Shown piece after piece: positions 1-9,418 of a stretch of 51,302 nt of DNA; within the stretch, counting starts at the first letter, position 1, and each line of letters starts with the position of its first letter. Origin of the DNA: a bacterium (lineage in GTDB: Bacteria; Myxococcota_A; UBA9042); NCBI GenBank assembly GCA_030425545.1, contig JAUIAC010000009.1, forward strand, positions 1 through 51,302. The letters run 5' to 3'. The notes under the pieces are model-generated. The model saw nothing but the letters and a program-made list of their open reading frames with translations. It ran no database searches and was not told where the DNA came from. A program made the position numbers and the translations under genes.

Positions 1-6
1 GCGCCC

Positions 7-1563
7 ATGTTGCTGCTCGGCCTGACGCTCGCGACCTGCGAGACGCTCCCTGCGGCGCCGGAGACTGCGGCGACCTTTGGCCAGCGCGTCGCGCTGCTCG
101 CGGTCGACGTCGACGCGCTGGCAGCGCGCGTCGCCTCGGGAGAGGCGAGCAAGCTCGACGTGAGCCTGTGGGTCGACGGTGCGCCAGTGGCCCGCGCGGC
201 GCTCGAGGGCGCGCCGCCGGAGGGCCGACTGACCTGGCCCCTCGGCGCCGGCGACCATGAGGTCTCGGTGGTGGTGCGCGACGGTCGGGAGACGGCGCGC
301 GGCGAGCTGCGGGTGCACGCCGCCGCAGACACCGTGATCCCGATGGTTGTCACGCCGGCCGCTGCGGCCGCAGCTGGCGCGGACGCAGCGCAGCCGCCTG
401 CTCCCAAAGCCCTGCGGACGAACCGGCCCGCCGACACCTTGACGCTCACGGCGGGCCGCCGCTGCCCCCTGCCCACCCGGGTCGGCGCGACGGTCGACTA
501 CCGAAACACCCAGCTTCCGCAAGGCTGGCAGCAGCGCTTGGGCGCGGCGCCCGCCGCCCGCATCGCGGCGATGCTGGCGGACCCGCAGATCGCGGTGCTG
601 ACGCCGGTCACCGCCAACCGTTCGGGCGTGGACCGGATCGGACCGCTCGTGCCCTGGCAGGCCACGTCCGCGCCGCGTACGCGGAGCGTGGCACGGTCAA
701 CCGGGCCGGCCGGAGTCGGCTCACGGCGCGCGCCCCACGCGTCTGCGTCCCCCGCCGTGCGGGCGACCCCGGTCATCCCCGCGTTGGTGCGCACGTACAC
801 GTACTGCTCCTGCGGCAAGCCGGTGGCCAACAAGGCCTACACCCTACGCACCACCGATCAGCGTGAGTTCCACGGGCGCACGGACGCCTTTGGGCTGGTC
901 ATCGTCCGCAACGCGACGCTCGCCAGCGTCTCCTATGGCGTTGGGCAGCGGGCTCGCAAGCGCAGCTACCCCTTCCAAGCCGGCACGCAGGAGACGCGGG
1001 AGCACATGCTGCGCGCGCTCGGCAGCGCCGACCCCAACGAGGCCCTGACCGCCCTGCTCGACCTCCGTCGGACGCAGCTGCCCTCCGCGCGAGCGACCTT
1101 GCTTCGGATGCTCGACCACCCTGACGCCGTGCGCTGGCGCAACGCGGCGCTGGCGTTGGGACACTTTGACCAGGTGCAGACCGAGGCCGCCGAGCGCACC
1201 CGCCTGCTCCGCGCCGGGGTCGACATGACCCGGCAGCTCTTCGTCCTCGGCGCGCTGCGGCGTCCGTCGGCGCTGCCCGCGCTGGTCCCCTTCGTGCGCC
1301 ACCGCGACGCCAACATCCGCAGGCTCGCAGTGTGGGCCATCGGCTTTGTCGGCCATCCCGACGGCGCGGCCACAGTCGCTCAGGTGCTCGGCGACGCCGA
1401 CGCCGACGTCCGCGCCGAGGCGGCGCTCTCGCTCGGGCGCTGCGGCACAGAGGCGCACATCGCCGATCTCGAGCCGCTGCTGAGCGACCGGGACAGCGCG
1501 GTCGCAGCCCGCGCAGCCGAGGCTGTCGGCCTGCTCCAGGGCGCCGCTCCGGCGACGCGCTGA
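7..1563 (+). CDS. HEAT-repeat protein, possibly exported; 5' end may lie outside the window
   Basis: Protein of at least 518 residues. The frame is open to the window edge, so the ATG at position 7 may be internal. The first residues are hydrophobic and run into a Cys (LTLATC), a weak lipobox-like signal. Residues about 15-120 are Asp/Ala/Val-rich and probably beta-structured. Around residue 265 there is a CSC motif followed by a GKPVANKAY...GRTDAFG stretch, which resembles the small 'G.P..Y.l...G.TD..G' beta domains seen in cell-surface and secretion-associated proteins. Residues about 335-512 are helical repeats of HEAT/PBS-lyase type (for example AVWAIGFVGHPDGAATVAQVLGD and AALSLGRCG). HEAT repeats usually bind proteins; no catalytic motif is visible. 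An 11-bp tandem array starts 12 bases after the stop. Function unknown. Confidence 0.7.
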   Translation: MLLLGLTLATCETLPAAPETAATFGQRVALLAVDVDALAARVASGEASKLDVSLWVDGAPVARAALEGAPPEGRLTWPLGAGDHEVSVVVRDGRETARGELRVHAAADTVIPMVVTPAAAAAAGADAAQPPAPKALRTNRPADTLTLTAGRRCPLPTRVGATVDYRNTQLPQGWQQRLGAAPAARIAAMLADPQIAVLTPVTANRSGVDRIGPLVPWQATSAPRTRSVARSTGPAGVGSRRAPHASASPAVRATPVIPALVRTYTYCSCGKPVANKAYTLRTTDQREFHGRTDAFGLVIVRNATLASVSYGVGQRARKRSYPFQAGTQETREHMLRALGSADPNEALTALLDLRRTQLPSARATLLRMLDHPDAVRWRNAALALGHFDQVQTEAAERTRLLRAGVDMTRQLFVLGALRRPSALPALVPFVRHRDANIRRLAVWAIGFVGHPDGAATVAQVLGDADADVRAEAALSLGRCGTEAHIADLEPLLSDRDSAVAARAAEAVGLLQGAAPATR

Positions 1564-1574
1564 GCCCGCGGACC

Positions 1575-1672
1575 GGGCGCCAACTGGACGCCAACTGGGC
1601 GCCAACTGGGCGCCAACTGGGCGCCAACTGGGCGCCAACTGGGCGCCAACTGGGCGCCAACTGGGCGCCGGG
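1575..1672. repeat. Eight-copy 11-bp tandem repeat (GGGCGCCAACT)
   Basis: Eight contiguous 11-bp units run from 1575 to 1662, followed by a partial unit. Only the second unit differs (GGACGCCAACT). Each unit contains the palindrome GGCGCC, and the flanks nearly extend it to TTGGCGCCAA. The array starts just after the HEAT gene's stop codon. Eleven is not a multiple of three, and no stop codon occurs in any frame of the unit, so the apparent open frames across it are artefacts. The near-helical period would put all GGCGCC cores on about the same DNA face. Replication slippage or a protein-binding array are both possible. Confidence 0.95.
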
Positions 1673-1690
1673 ACACGAGATGCAATCGAT

Positions 1691-1731
1691 AGTGAAAGTC
1701 AATTGCACTTGAATAACAATTTCAATGACTT
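1691..1731. promoter_or_regulatory. AT-rich operator-like island upstream of the encapsulin operon
   Basis: Bases 1681-1740 contain 20 G/C out of 60 by hand count, in very GC-rich surroundings. Within it AAGTCAATTG (1696-1705) and CAATGACTT (1723-1731) form an inverted repeat with one extra base. Two 15-mers, 1693-1707 and 1710-1724, each match 9 of 14 specified positions of the Fur 7-1-7 pattern (TGATAAT-N-ATTATCA). The island lies just upstream of a promoter-like -35/-10 pair. An iron- or redox-responsive operator would suit the ferritin-like cargo gene downstream, but 9/14 is only suggestive and another regulator could bind here. Confidence 0.4.
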
Positions 1732-1747
1732 AACCATCTCGGACCCA

Positions 1748-1776
1748 TTGACTCGGGGTTCTCGCTCCCCTAGCCT
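1748..1776 (+). promoter_or_regulatory. Sigma-70-type promoter of the encapsulin operon
   Basis: TTGACT (1748-1753), a 17-base spacer and TAGCCT (1771-1776), followed by a Shine-Dalgarno region (GAGGAGG, about 1788) and the GTG start at 1802. The same TTGnnn-N17-TAnnnT arrangement recurs before several other genes in this window. Confidence 0.5.
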
Positions 1777-1801
1777 CCCGTGAGCTGAGGAGGCGCACCC
1801 C

Positions 1802-2272
1802 GTGAGCGACGCAAGCCTGATCCGAACCATTCTCGCCAGAGAGTGCGACACGGTGAACGAGTACGAGACCCTCGCCGCCCAGGCGGAGAGCGAGGTCATC
1901 CGCAACCTGATCCTGCACCTCGCCAAGGAGGAGAAGGAGCACATCGCCGAGTGTGCGCTCGTGCTCGCGCGCCTGGACGCGGAGTACCGCACCTATCTGG
2001 CCAAGCCCCTGTCCCATGTGGACGAGGGGTTCGCCGACGACGCGGTCATTGCCAGCGTGCAGGCCAGCGCGGCGGCGCCCCTCGACTCTCCAGCAGGCGC
2101 GGCGCCGCACCCTGATTCGCCCGCTGGCGCGGCGGGCGCGACGCCCAGCCCAGCGCCGAGCGCCGTCGACGGGGGCACGGTCACGGCACTGCCCTCGGGC
2201 GCCCGCATCTCCAACCACCCCAACGCGACCACCGTGGGCGGCCTCTTCCGCAGCGCCGACAACGGCCGCTGA
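1802..2272 (+). CDS. Encapsulated ferritin-like cargo protein
   Basis: A 156-residue protein with a GTG start preceded by GAGGAGG. Residues 1-75 form two helices of encapsulated-ferritin/rubrerythrin type: E14 with Y21 and LA 24-25 in helix one, and E44xxH47 (EEKEH) in helix two. E14 and E44 are 30 residues apart, like the Glu32/Glu62/His65 ligands described for encapsulated ferritin, so a ferroxidase that oxidises Fe(II) is likely. Residues about 80-140 are an Ala/Pro/Ser-rich flexible linker. The C-terminus carries TVGGLF (144-149), matching the TVGSLR-like peptides that dock cargo inside family 1 encapsulins. The shell gene starts 25 bases downstream. Likely role: iron oxidation and storage inside the nanocompartment. 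Family and targeting are well supported; the exact ligand set is inferred. Confidence 0.9.
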   Translation: MSDASLIRTILARECDTVNEYETLAAQAESEVIRNLILHLAKEEKEHIAECALVLARLDAEYRTYLAKPLSHVDEGFADDAVIASVQASAAAPLDSPAGAAPHPDSPAGAAGATPSPAPSAVDGGTVTALPSGARISNHPNATTVGGLFRSADNGR

Positions 2273-2297
2273 TCCGACATCCACGCAGGAGCCTCTG

Positions 2298-3140
2298 ATG
2301 AGCAACTTCCTCAACACATCTGACACGCCGCTGACCGAGCAGGAGCTCGAGCGCCTGCACGAGTCCGTGATCAAAGCTGCGCGCCGTCGCCTGGTCGGCC
2401 GCCGCTTCATCGAGCTCTTCGGTCCCATGGGCGCCGGCGTGCAGGCGATCCCTTACGACGAGTTCACCGGCGAGGGTGAGGCGTCCATCGATCTCACAGG
2501 CGAAGGCGACACCGGCTCGGTCATCACCGACCGGCGCTCGTTCAAGCCCCTGCCGATCATCTACAAAGACTTCGTGGTTCACTGGCGCGATCTCGAGATG
2601 TGGCGACAGCTCGGCATGCCCATCGACGACTCCGCGGCGGCAGGCGCGGCCACCTGGTGCGCCGAGAAGGAGGATCGCCTGATCTTCTACGGCGACGAGC
2701 GCACCGGCTTTCTGGGCCTCATGACCCACCCCGAGCGTCACCAGCACAAGCTGACCAAGGGCTGGGCTGAGCCCGGCGCGGCGTTGAAGGACGTGGTCGC
2801 GGCCACAGGCGCGATGTACGAGGCTGGACACTTCGGCCCCTATGCCATGGCGGTGAGCCCGCGCCTCTTCGCCAACCTGCACCGCATGTGGGAGGACGCG
2901 CGAACGATGGAGATCGACAACGTCCGTCGCATCGTCGCGGACGGCATCTTCCGGTGTGACGTGCTCGAGGGGGACTCCGCTGTGGTCGTGTCCACGGGGC
3001 GCGAGAACATGGACCTGGCCGTGGGCCTCGACATGACCGTGGCCTACCTCGGCGCGGAGAAGATGAACCACCCCTTCCGTGTGCTGGAGACGCTCTGTCT
3101 GCGCATCAAGCACGCGGACGCCATCTGCACGCTCGGGTGA
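2298..3140 (+). CDS. Encapsulin shell protein, family 1 (HK97 fold)
   Basis: A 280-residue protein starting at the ATG that follows AGGAGCC. The length fits family 1 encapsulins (about 265-290). Diagnostic stretches include FLNTSDTPLTEQELERLHE at the N-terminus, where the cargo peptide binds, then RRFIELFGPMGAG, YKDFVVHWRD, AGAATWCAEKEDRLIFYGD, PYAMAVSPRLFANLHR, and the C-terminal HPFRVLETLCLRIKHADAI. The frame is open further upstream, but that extension overlaps the cargo gene and lacks a ribosome site. The protein should assemble into an icosahedral protein shell in the cytoplasm around the ferritin-like cargo. Its stop overlaps the next gene's start (GTGA), so the three genes are probably one transcription and translation unit. 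Confidence 0.95.
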   Translation: MSNFLNTSDTPLTEQELERLHESVIKAARRRLVGRRFIELFGPMGAGVQAIPYDEFTGEGEASIDLTGEGDTGSVITDRRSFKPLPIIYKDFVVHWRDLEMWRQLGMPIDDSAAAGAATWCAEKEDRLIFYGDERTGFLGLMTHPERHQHKLTKGWAEPGAALKDVVAATGAMYEAGHFGPYAMAVSPRLFANLHRMWEDARTMEIDNVRRIVADGIFRCDVLEGDSAVVVSTGRENMDLAVGLDMTVAYLGAEKMNHPFRVLETLCLRIKHADAICTLG

Positions 3141-3703
3141 GGGACGCGCGCTGTCTACCGCGGCGTGTGACGGCCGACGACGTCGCCACACTCGAGGCGC
3201 AGCTCGCCGCTGAGCTGCCGGGATTTCGGGTCGCCTACAAGGAAGACAGCCGCCTGCAGCGAGCCATCGGCCGCCTCGTTCGCCCCTTCAACGCGACCTA
3301 CATGACCCACTACACGACCGTGCTCTTCGGCGTGGTGTGGTTTCCCAGCCGGTCGTGGCGGGCGCGCGTCGGGCCACGCGGGATCTATGAGATCCTGCTG
3401 CACGAGGCAGTCCACCTGCGCGACGCCCGCCGCTTCCCCGGGCTCTTTCACCTGAGCTACCTCTGCCTGCCGCTGCCCGTGGGCGTCACCGCGCGGGCGT
3501 GGTGGGAGTGGCGCGCCTACAAGGAGTCCCTGCGCGTCCAGTGGGCGCTGGACGGCGCCATTGACGATGCGACCCTCGAGTTCATCGCGGAGCGCTTTAC
3601 GGGTCCGGACTATCTGTACATGTGGCCCTTCCCCGGTCACATCCGGCGACTGCTCCGGGCCGAGCGCGCGCGCCTGTCGACCGCGCCGACCACCTCGGGC
3701 TGA
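3137..3703 (+). CDS. Putative gluzincin-like metalloprotein coupled to encapsulin
   Basis: A 188-residue protein whose GTG start overlaps the encapsulin stop by four bases, implying translational coupling. It contains HEAVH at residues 89-93 followed 31 residues later by a Glu in WWEWRAY (E124), the HExxH...E arrangement of gluzincin zinc peptidases. A hydrophobic stretch (LFHLSYLCLPLPVGVTA) lies between the two motifs. No signal peptide is obvious, and the C-terminus lacks a TVGxL-type encapsulin docking peptide. It could process cargo or shell, or bind metal without proteolysis; these are inferences. I do not recognise a named family. The C-terminal half (RFTGPDYLYMWPFPGHIRRLL) is probably helical. 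Confidence 0.75.
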   Translation: MRDARCLPRRVTADDVATLEAQLAAELPGFRVAYKEDSRLQRAIGRLVRPFNATYMTHYTTVLFGVVWFPSRSWRARVGPRGIYEILLHEAVHLRDARRFPGLFHLSYLCLPLPVGVTARAWWEWRAYKESLRVQWALDGAIDDATLEFIAERFTGPDYLYMWPFPGHIRRLLRAERARLSTAPTTSG

Positions 3704-3724
3704 CGCCCCAGCGCCACGCTTTGT

Positions 3725-3767
3725 CCACGCCGCGGTTTGGCCACGCCGCAGTTTGGCCACAGCGCAG
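3725..3767. repeat. 16-bp tandem repeat, about 2.7 copies
   Basis: CCACGCCGCGGTTTGG (3725-3740), CCACGCCGCAGTTTGG (3741-3756) and CCACAGCGCAG (3757-3767). It lies just downstream of the encapsulin operon. No hairpin or T-tract is apparent, so it is not an obvious terminator. Confidence 0.8.
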
Positions 3768-4196
3768 GGGGTCCGTCCGCGCCGCGTGACACCGATGTCA
3801 GGTCTCGTGCCGCGGGCGAAGACCGTGGGCCTTCCCTGCTGCGTAGATCACGCAACCCAATGTAACAAGGCGCATTTTGTCATGAGCTCCCGCGCCACGG
3901 CAGCCAATGGAGCGCCCGCCGATGGCGCCTGCGCACCGGGAGAATTCGCCCGCCAGCCGCCTCGAGATGATCGAGAAGTCCGACTCCGGCGCCCTCCAAG
4001 CCCGCGTCACAGCCCGGCGGCGTGCAGAGCGGAAGGCCAGGGGCCGCGCCCACACTTTGGGCTCGAACGGCCCGTGCATGCCTGCACGTCATCGCCGCAA
4101 CGCTGGAGGCCCGCGCCCGCCGAAGCGGCTCTAACGTTTGGACCTTACTGAGCTACCCGCCCGGCGCACCGGTCAGAGAAGCGCCGGTCGCGCGTC
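3768..4196. other. Intergenic region without a supportable gene
   Basis: Between the encapsulin operon and the prkA leader. A few short open frames exist (for example 3907-4134, plus strand), but they are Arg/Pro-rich, lack ribosome sites and look like chance GC-rich frames. A less GC-rich patch around 3840-3890 (GTAGATCACGCAACC, ATGTAACAAGG, CATTTTGTCATG) could hold a promoter or small RNA, but nothing definite is visible. Confidence 0.5.
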
Positions 4197-4238
4197 CTGT
4201 AGAGAATAGGAGGCGCCGCTCGGACGTTGCTCCTACAG
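4197..4238. promoter_or_regulatory. Inverted repeat, possible enhancer-binding-protein site
   Basis: CTGTAG (4197-4202) and TAGGAG (4207-4212) both pair with parts of CTCCTACAG (4230-4238). The dyad lies about 50-90 bases upstream of the -24 element, within the range where sigma-54 activators bind. Which activator would bind is unknown. Confidence 0.3.
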
Positions 4239-4288
4239 CGCGAACTTGGGCGCGCACACGGGACCTCCACACTCGCCATGGCGATGCG

Positions 4289-4305
4289 CTGGAACGACCT
4301 TTGCA
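4289..4305 (+). promoter_or_regulatory. Near-consensus sigma-54 (-24/-12) promoter of the prkA cluster
   Basis: CTGGAACGACCTTTGCA matches the sigma-54 consensus YTGGCACGRNNNTTGCW at 13 of 14 specified positions. The invariant GG (4291-4292) and GC (4303-4304) are separated by the required 10 bases. It lies about 128 bases before the prkA start, and no other gene intervenes. In E. coli the homologous yeaGH operon is known to be sigma-54/NtrC dependent, which supports this assignment. Confidence 0.7.
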
Positions 4306-4432
4306 CTCTCCCAAGACGACGAGTTCCAGGGCGGCCTGAGGCCAGGCTGCCCGCACGGCGACCCAAGAAACCGACGCGAGCGACCGCGTCTCAGAGGGAA
4401 AGAGCAGCACGACCGGACACAAGGAGGACATC

Positions 4433-6655
<2,223 letters not shown>

Positions 6656-6686
6656 GCCGGGTCTGCCCACGGGTCGGGAGGCCGCC

Positions 6687-7787
6687 ATGGCGATGTTGAA
6701 CATCGACCACGACGCGCAGCGCTTCCGCGATGTGATCAAGGGCCGTGTCCGCCGCGAGCTGCGCCGGTTCATGTCGAGCAAGGAGCTCATCGGCCGCCAG
6801 GGCGACGACATGGTGTCCGTGCCGATCCACGAGATTGGCATCCCGAAGCTGCGCTACGGCAAGAACGACAAGCAGGGCATCGGCCAGGGTGAGGGCGAAG
6901 CGGGCGGAGACGCCGGACAGCCAGGTCAGGGCCAGCAGGCGGGCGACCAGCCGGGGGAGCACCTGCTGGAGGTCTCGTTCTCGGTCGACGAGCTGGCGGA
7001 GCTCCTGGGCGAAGAGCTGGAGCTGCCGCGCATCGAGCCGAAGGGGCGACAGGAGAGCCAGAGCAAGCGGGCGCGCTACAAAGGCATCAGCCTCAAGGGG
7101 CCCGAGTCGCTGCGCCATGGCCGCCGGACCTTCAAGCAGGCCCTGCGCCGGAACATCGCGGCGGGCGGCTACAACCCGGACAAGCCGTCCATCATCCCCA
7201 TCCGCGACGACCGGCGCTACCGCCACTTCGAGATGGAGTCGGAGCCAAGGTCGGCCTGCGTGGTCCTCTACATGATGGACGTGAGCGGGAGCATGGGGCA
7301 GGCGCAGAAAGACATCGTGCGCTCAGAGGTGTTCTGGATCGACGCCTGGCTCCGGCATCACTACGAAGGCTTCGAGGCCCGCTTTCTCATCCACGACGCG
7401 GCAGCCAAGGAGGTCGACCGCGACACCTTCTTCCGCACCCGAGAGAGCGGCGGGACCCTGATCAGCTCGGCCTACGAGCTGGCGGCCGACATCATCGCCA
7501 AGGACTACCCGGCCAGCGAGTGGAACATCTACCCCTTCCACTTCAGCGACGGCGACAACGCGACCGGCAAAGACAACGACAAGTGCGTGCAGCTGGTCCG
7601 GGACGCCTTTTTGCCGGTGAGCAACCAGTTCAGCTACGCGCAGGTCGACTCACCCTATGGGTCGGGCCGCTTCCTCAAGGTCATGAACGACAACTTCGGC
7701 GACGAGGAGGCCGTCGCCGTCAGCCGCATCGCCGACCGCGACGCGATCATGGACAGCATCAAGGAGCTCCTGGGCAAAGGTCGTTAG
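6687..7787 (+). CDS. yeaH: DUF444 / YeaH family protein (VWA-like)
   Basis: A 366-residue protein. The start at 6687 is chosen because GGGAGG precedes it and MAMLNIDHDAQRFRDVIKGRV is the usual family beginning; an upstream in-frame ATG at 6630 lies inside prkA. It has the DUF444 features: an N-terminal RRELRRFMSSKELIGRQ segment, a Gly/Gln-rich linker (about residues 65-95), and a von Willebrand A-like domain with a MIDAS motif DVSGSMG, a later Thr (ESGGTLISS) and an Asp (FSDGDNATG). The gene starts 31 bases after prkA. YeaH works genetically with YeaG and SpoVR/YcgB; its molecular role is not known. Confidence 0.93.
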   Translation: MAMLNIDHDAQRFRDVIKGRVRRELRRFMSSKELIGRQGDDMVSVPIHEIGIPKLRYGKNDKQGIGQGEGEAGGDAGQPGQGQQAGDQPGEHLLEVSFSVDELAELLGEELELPRIEPKGRQESQSKRARYKGISLKGPESLRHGRRTFKQALRRNIAAGGYNPDKPSIIPIRDDRRYRHFEMESEPRSACVVLYMMDVSGSMGQAQKDIVRSEVFWIDAWLRHHYEGFEARFLIHDAAAKEVDRDTFFRTRESGGTLISSAYELAADIIAKDYPASEWNIYPFHFSDGDNATGKDNDKCVQLVRDAFLPVSNQFSYAQVDSPYGSGRFLKVMNDNFGDEEAVAVSRIADRDAIMDSIKELLGKGR

Positions 7788-7825
7788 CTTCCTGCGGACC
7801 TCTTGCCGAAGAGCGAGGACACGTC

Positions 7826-9418
7826 ATGAGTCTGCCACCCAACCGATTTGTCGGCGCGACGCGCGACCTGCCGCCTGAGCTCGAAGCGGCGCGCGTGGAG
7901 ATCGAGGCGCTCGCGCGTGGGTACGGGCTGGACTTCTTCGACACCGTGTTCGTCATGTGCACGTGGGAAGAGATCAACATGCTGGCCGCGTACGAGGGCT
8001 TCCCCGTGCGCTACCCGCACTGGCGCTGGGGCATGGAATACCTGCGCATGCAGAAGAGCTACGAGTTCGGGCTCCACAAGATCTACGAGATGGTGATCAA
8101 CACCGACCCCTCGTATGCGTACCTGCTCGACAACAACCTGGTCGTCGACCAGAAGCTGGTGATGGCCCACGTCTTCGGTCACGTCGACTTCTTCAAGAAC
8201 AGTGTCTGGTTCGCGCCGACCGACCGGAAGATGTTGGACGAGATGGCCAACCACGCCAGCCGCGTGCGCAGGCACATGGACCGGCACGGCGAGAGCGAGG
8301 TCGAGCGCTTCATCGACCTGTGCCTGTCGCTCGACAACCTCATCGATCCCTACGCCGCGCACATCAAGCGCCACCAGGACTCTGCGCGGGCCTCCCTGCT
8401 CGATGCGGACCAGGCCCCGCCGACGGCCGAGACGCCGCGGATTCAGACGCGCGGCTACATGGACCGGCACATCAACCCGCCCGAGTTCCTCGCCCAGCAG
8501 CGCCAGCTGCAGGCCGACGACGCTGCCCGCATGCAGCGCGTCCCCGAGCGTCCGGAGCGGGACGTGCTCGGCTTCCTGGTGGCGAACGCGCCGCTCAAGG
8601 ACTGGCAGCGCGACGTGCTGCAGCTGGTGCGTGAAGAGGCGCTCTACTTCGCGCCTCAAGGCCAGACGAAGATCATGAACGAAGGCTGGGCCACGTTCTG
8701 GCACACCCGCATGATGACCACGGACATCCTCTGTGATCACGAGGTGGTGGACTACGCCGACCATCACAGCGGGACCGTGCTGCAGCAGCCGGGGCAGCTC
8801 AACCCCTACAAGATGGGGGTCGAGCTCTTTCGCCACATCGAGCGGCGTTGGGACCGCGGGCAGTTTGGACAGGACTGGCTCGACTGCGCGAGTGACGCCG
8901 AGCGCGAGCGCTGGGACACAGGCGCGGGCCTGGGCAAGTCGAAGGTGTTCGAGGTGCGCGAGACCCACAACGACGTCACCTTTCTCGACACCTTCCTCAC
9001 CGCGGACTTCTGCCGCGAGCAGGGCTTCTTCACGACCAAGCGGGACGTCCGCACGGGCAAGTGGGTCATCGACTCGCGAGAGTTCGCGGCGGTCAAGAAG
9101 CAGCTGCTCAGCCACGTCGCTTCGCGAGGCACGCCGCGGGTCTACGTGGTCGACGCCAACCATCGCGGCCGAGGCGAGCTGCGGCTGCACCACCGCCATG
9201 ACGGGCTCGACGTGCAGGTGAAGTGGGCCGAGCAGGTGTTGGGCAACCTCGCGGGTCTCTGGGGGCGCGCGGTGCACCTCGAGACGGCCCTGGACGGTGA
9301 GCCGGTGCTGCTGAGCCACGACGGCGCCGCCCTGACCCAGTCCGCGCCGGACGTCGCCGGAGCCGACGCGGCCACGGCGAGCCAGGCCAGCGCCCCCGCC
9401 GCGGGGGGCGCGCCATGA
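7826..9418 (+). CDS. spoVR: SpoVR family protein (YcgB homologue)
   Basis: A 530-residue protein starting at the ATG after GCGAGGAC. Characteristic SpoVR stretches include GLDFFDTVFVMCTWEEINMLAA, FPVRYPHWRWGMEY, YEIVI-like YEMVINTDPSYAYLLDNN, VMAHVFGHVDFFKNSVWF, LQIVREEALYF-like QLVREEALYFAPQGQTKIMNEGWA, and FWHTRMM. The C-terminal 60 residues are an Ala-rich extension. SpoVR proteins are involved in spore cortex formation in Bacillus and form a conserved trio with PrkA and DUF444. It ends in a four-base ATGA overlap with the next gene, so that gene is probably part of the same unit. Confidence 0.93.
   Translation: MSLPPNRFVGATRDLPPELEAARVEIEALARGYGLDFFDTVFVMCTWEEINMLAAYEGFPVRYPHWRWGMEYLRMQKSYEFGLHKIYEMVINTDPSYAYLLDNNLVVDQKLVMAHVFGHVDFFKNSVWFAPTDRKMLDEMANHASRVRRHMDRHGESEVERFIDLCLSLDNLIDPYAAHIKRHQDSARASLLDADQAPPTAETPRIQTRGYMDRHINPPEFLAQQRQLQADDAARMQRVPERPERDVLGFLVANAPLKDWQRDVLQLVREEALYFAPQGQTKIMNEGWATFWHTRMMTTDILCDHEVVDYADHHSGTVLQQPGQLNPYKMGVELFRHIERRWDRGQFGQDWLDCASDAERERWDTGAGLGKSKVFEVRETHNDVTFLDTFLTADFCREQGFFTTKRDVRTGKWVIDSREFAAVKKQLLSHVASRGTPRVYVVDANHRGRGELRLHHRHDGLDVQVKWAEQVLGNLAGLWGRAVHLETALDGEPVLLSHDGAALTQSAPDVAGADAATASQASAPAAGGAP

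Noticed and set aside
1575..1672. 11-bp repeat as a CRISPR array
   Set aside because: Units are contiguous with no spacers and are far too short.
1953..2297. N-terminal extension of the encapsulin frame
   Set aside because: It overlaps the cargo gene, has no ribosome site, and the encapsulin family begins at 2298.
3907..4134. Short plus-strand frame in the 3.7-4.4 kb gap
   Set aside because: Arg/Pro-rich, no ribosome site, no motif; looks like chance in GC-rich DNA.
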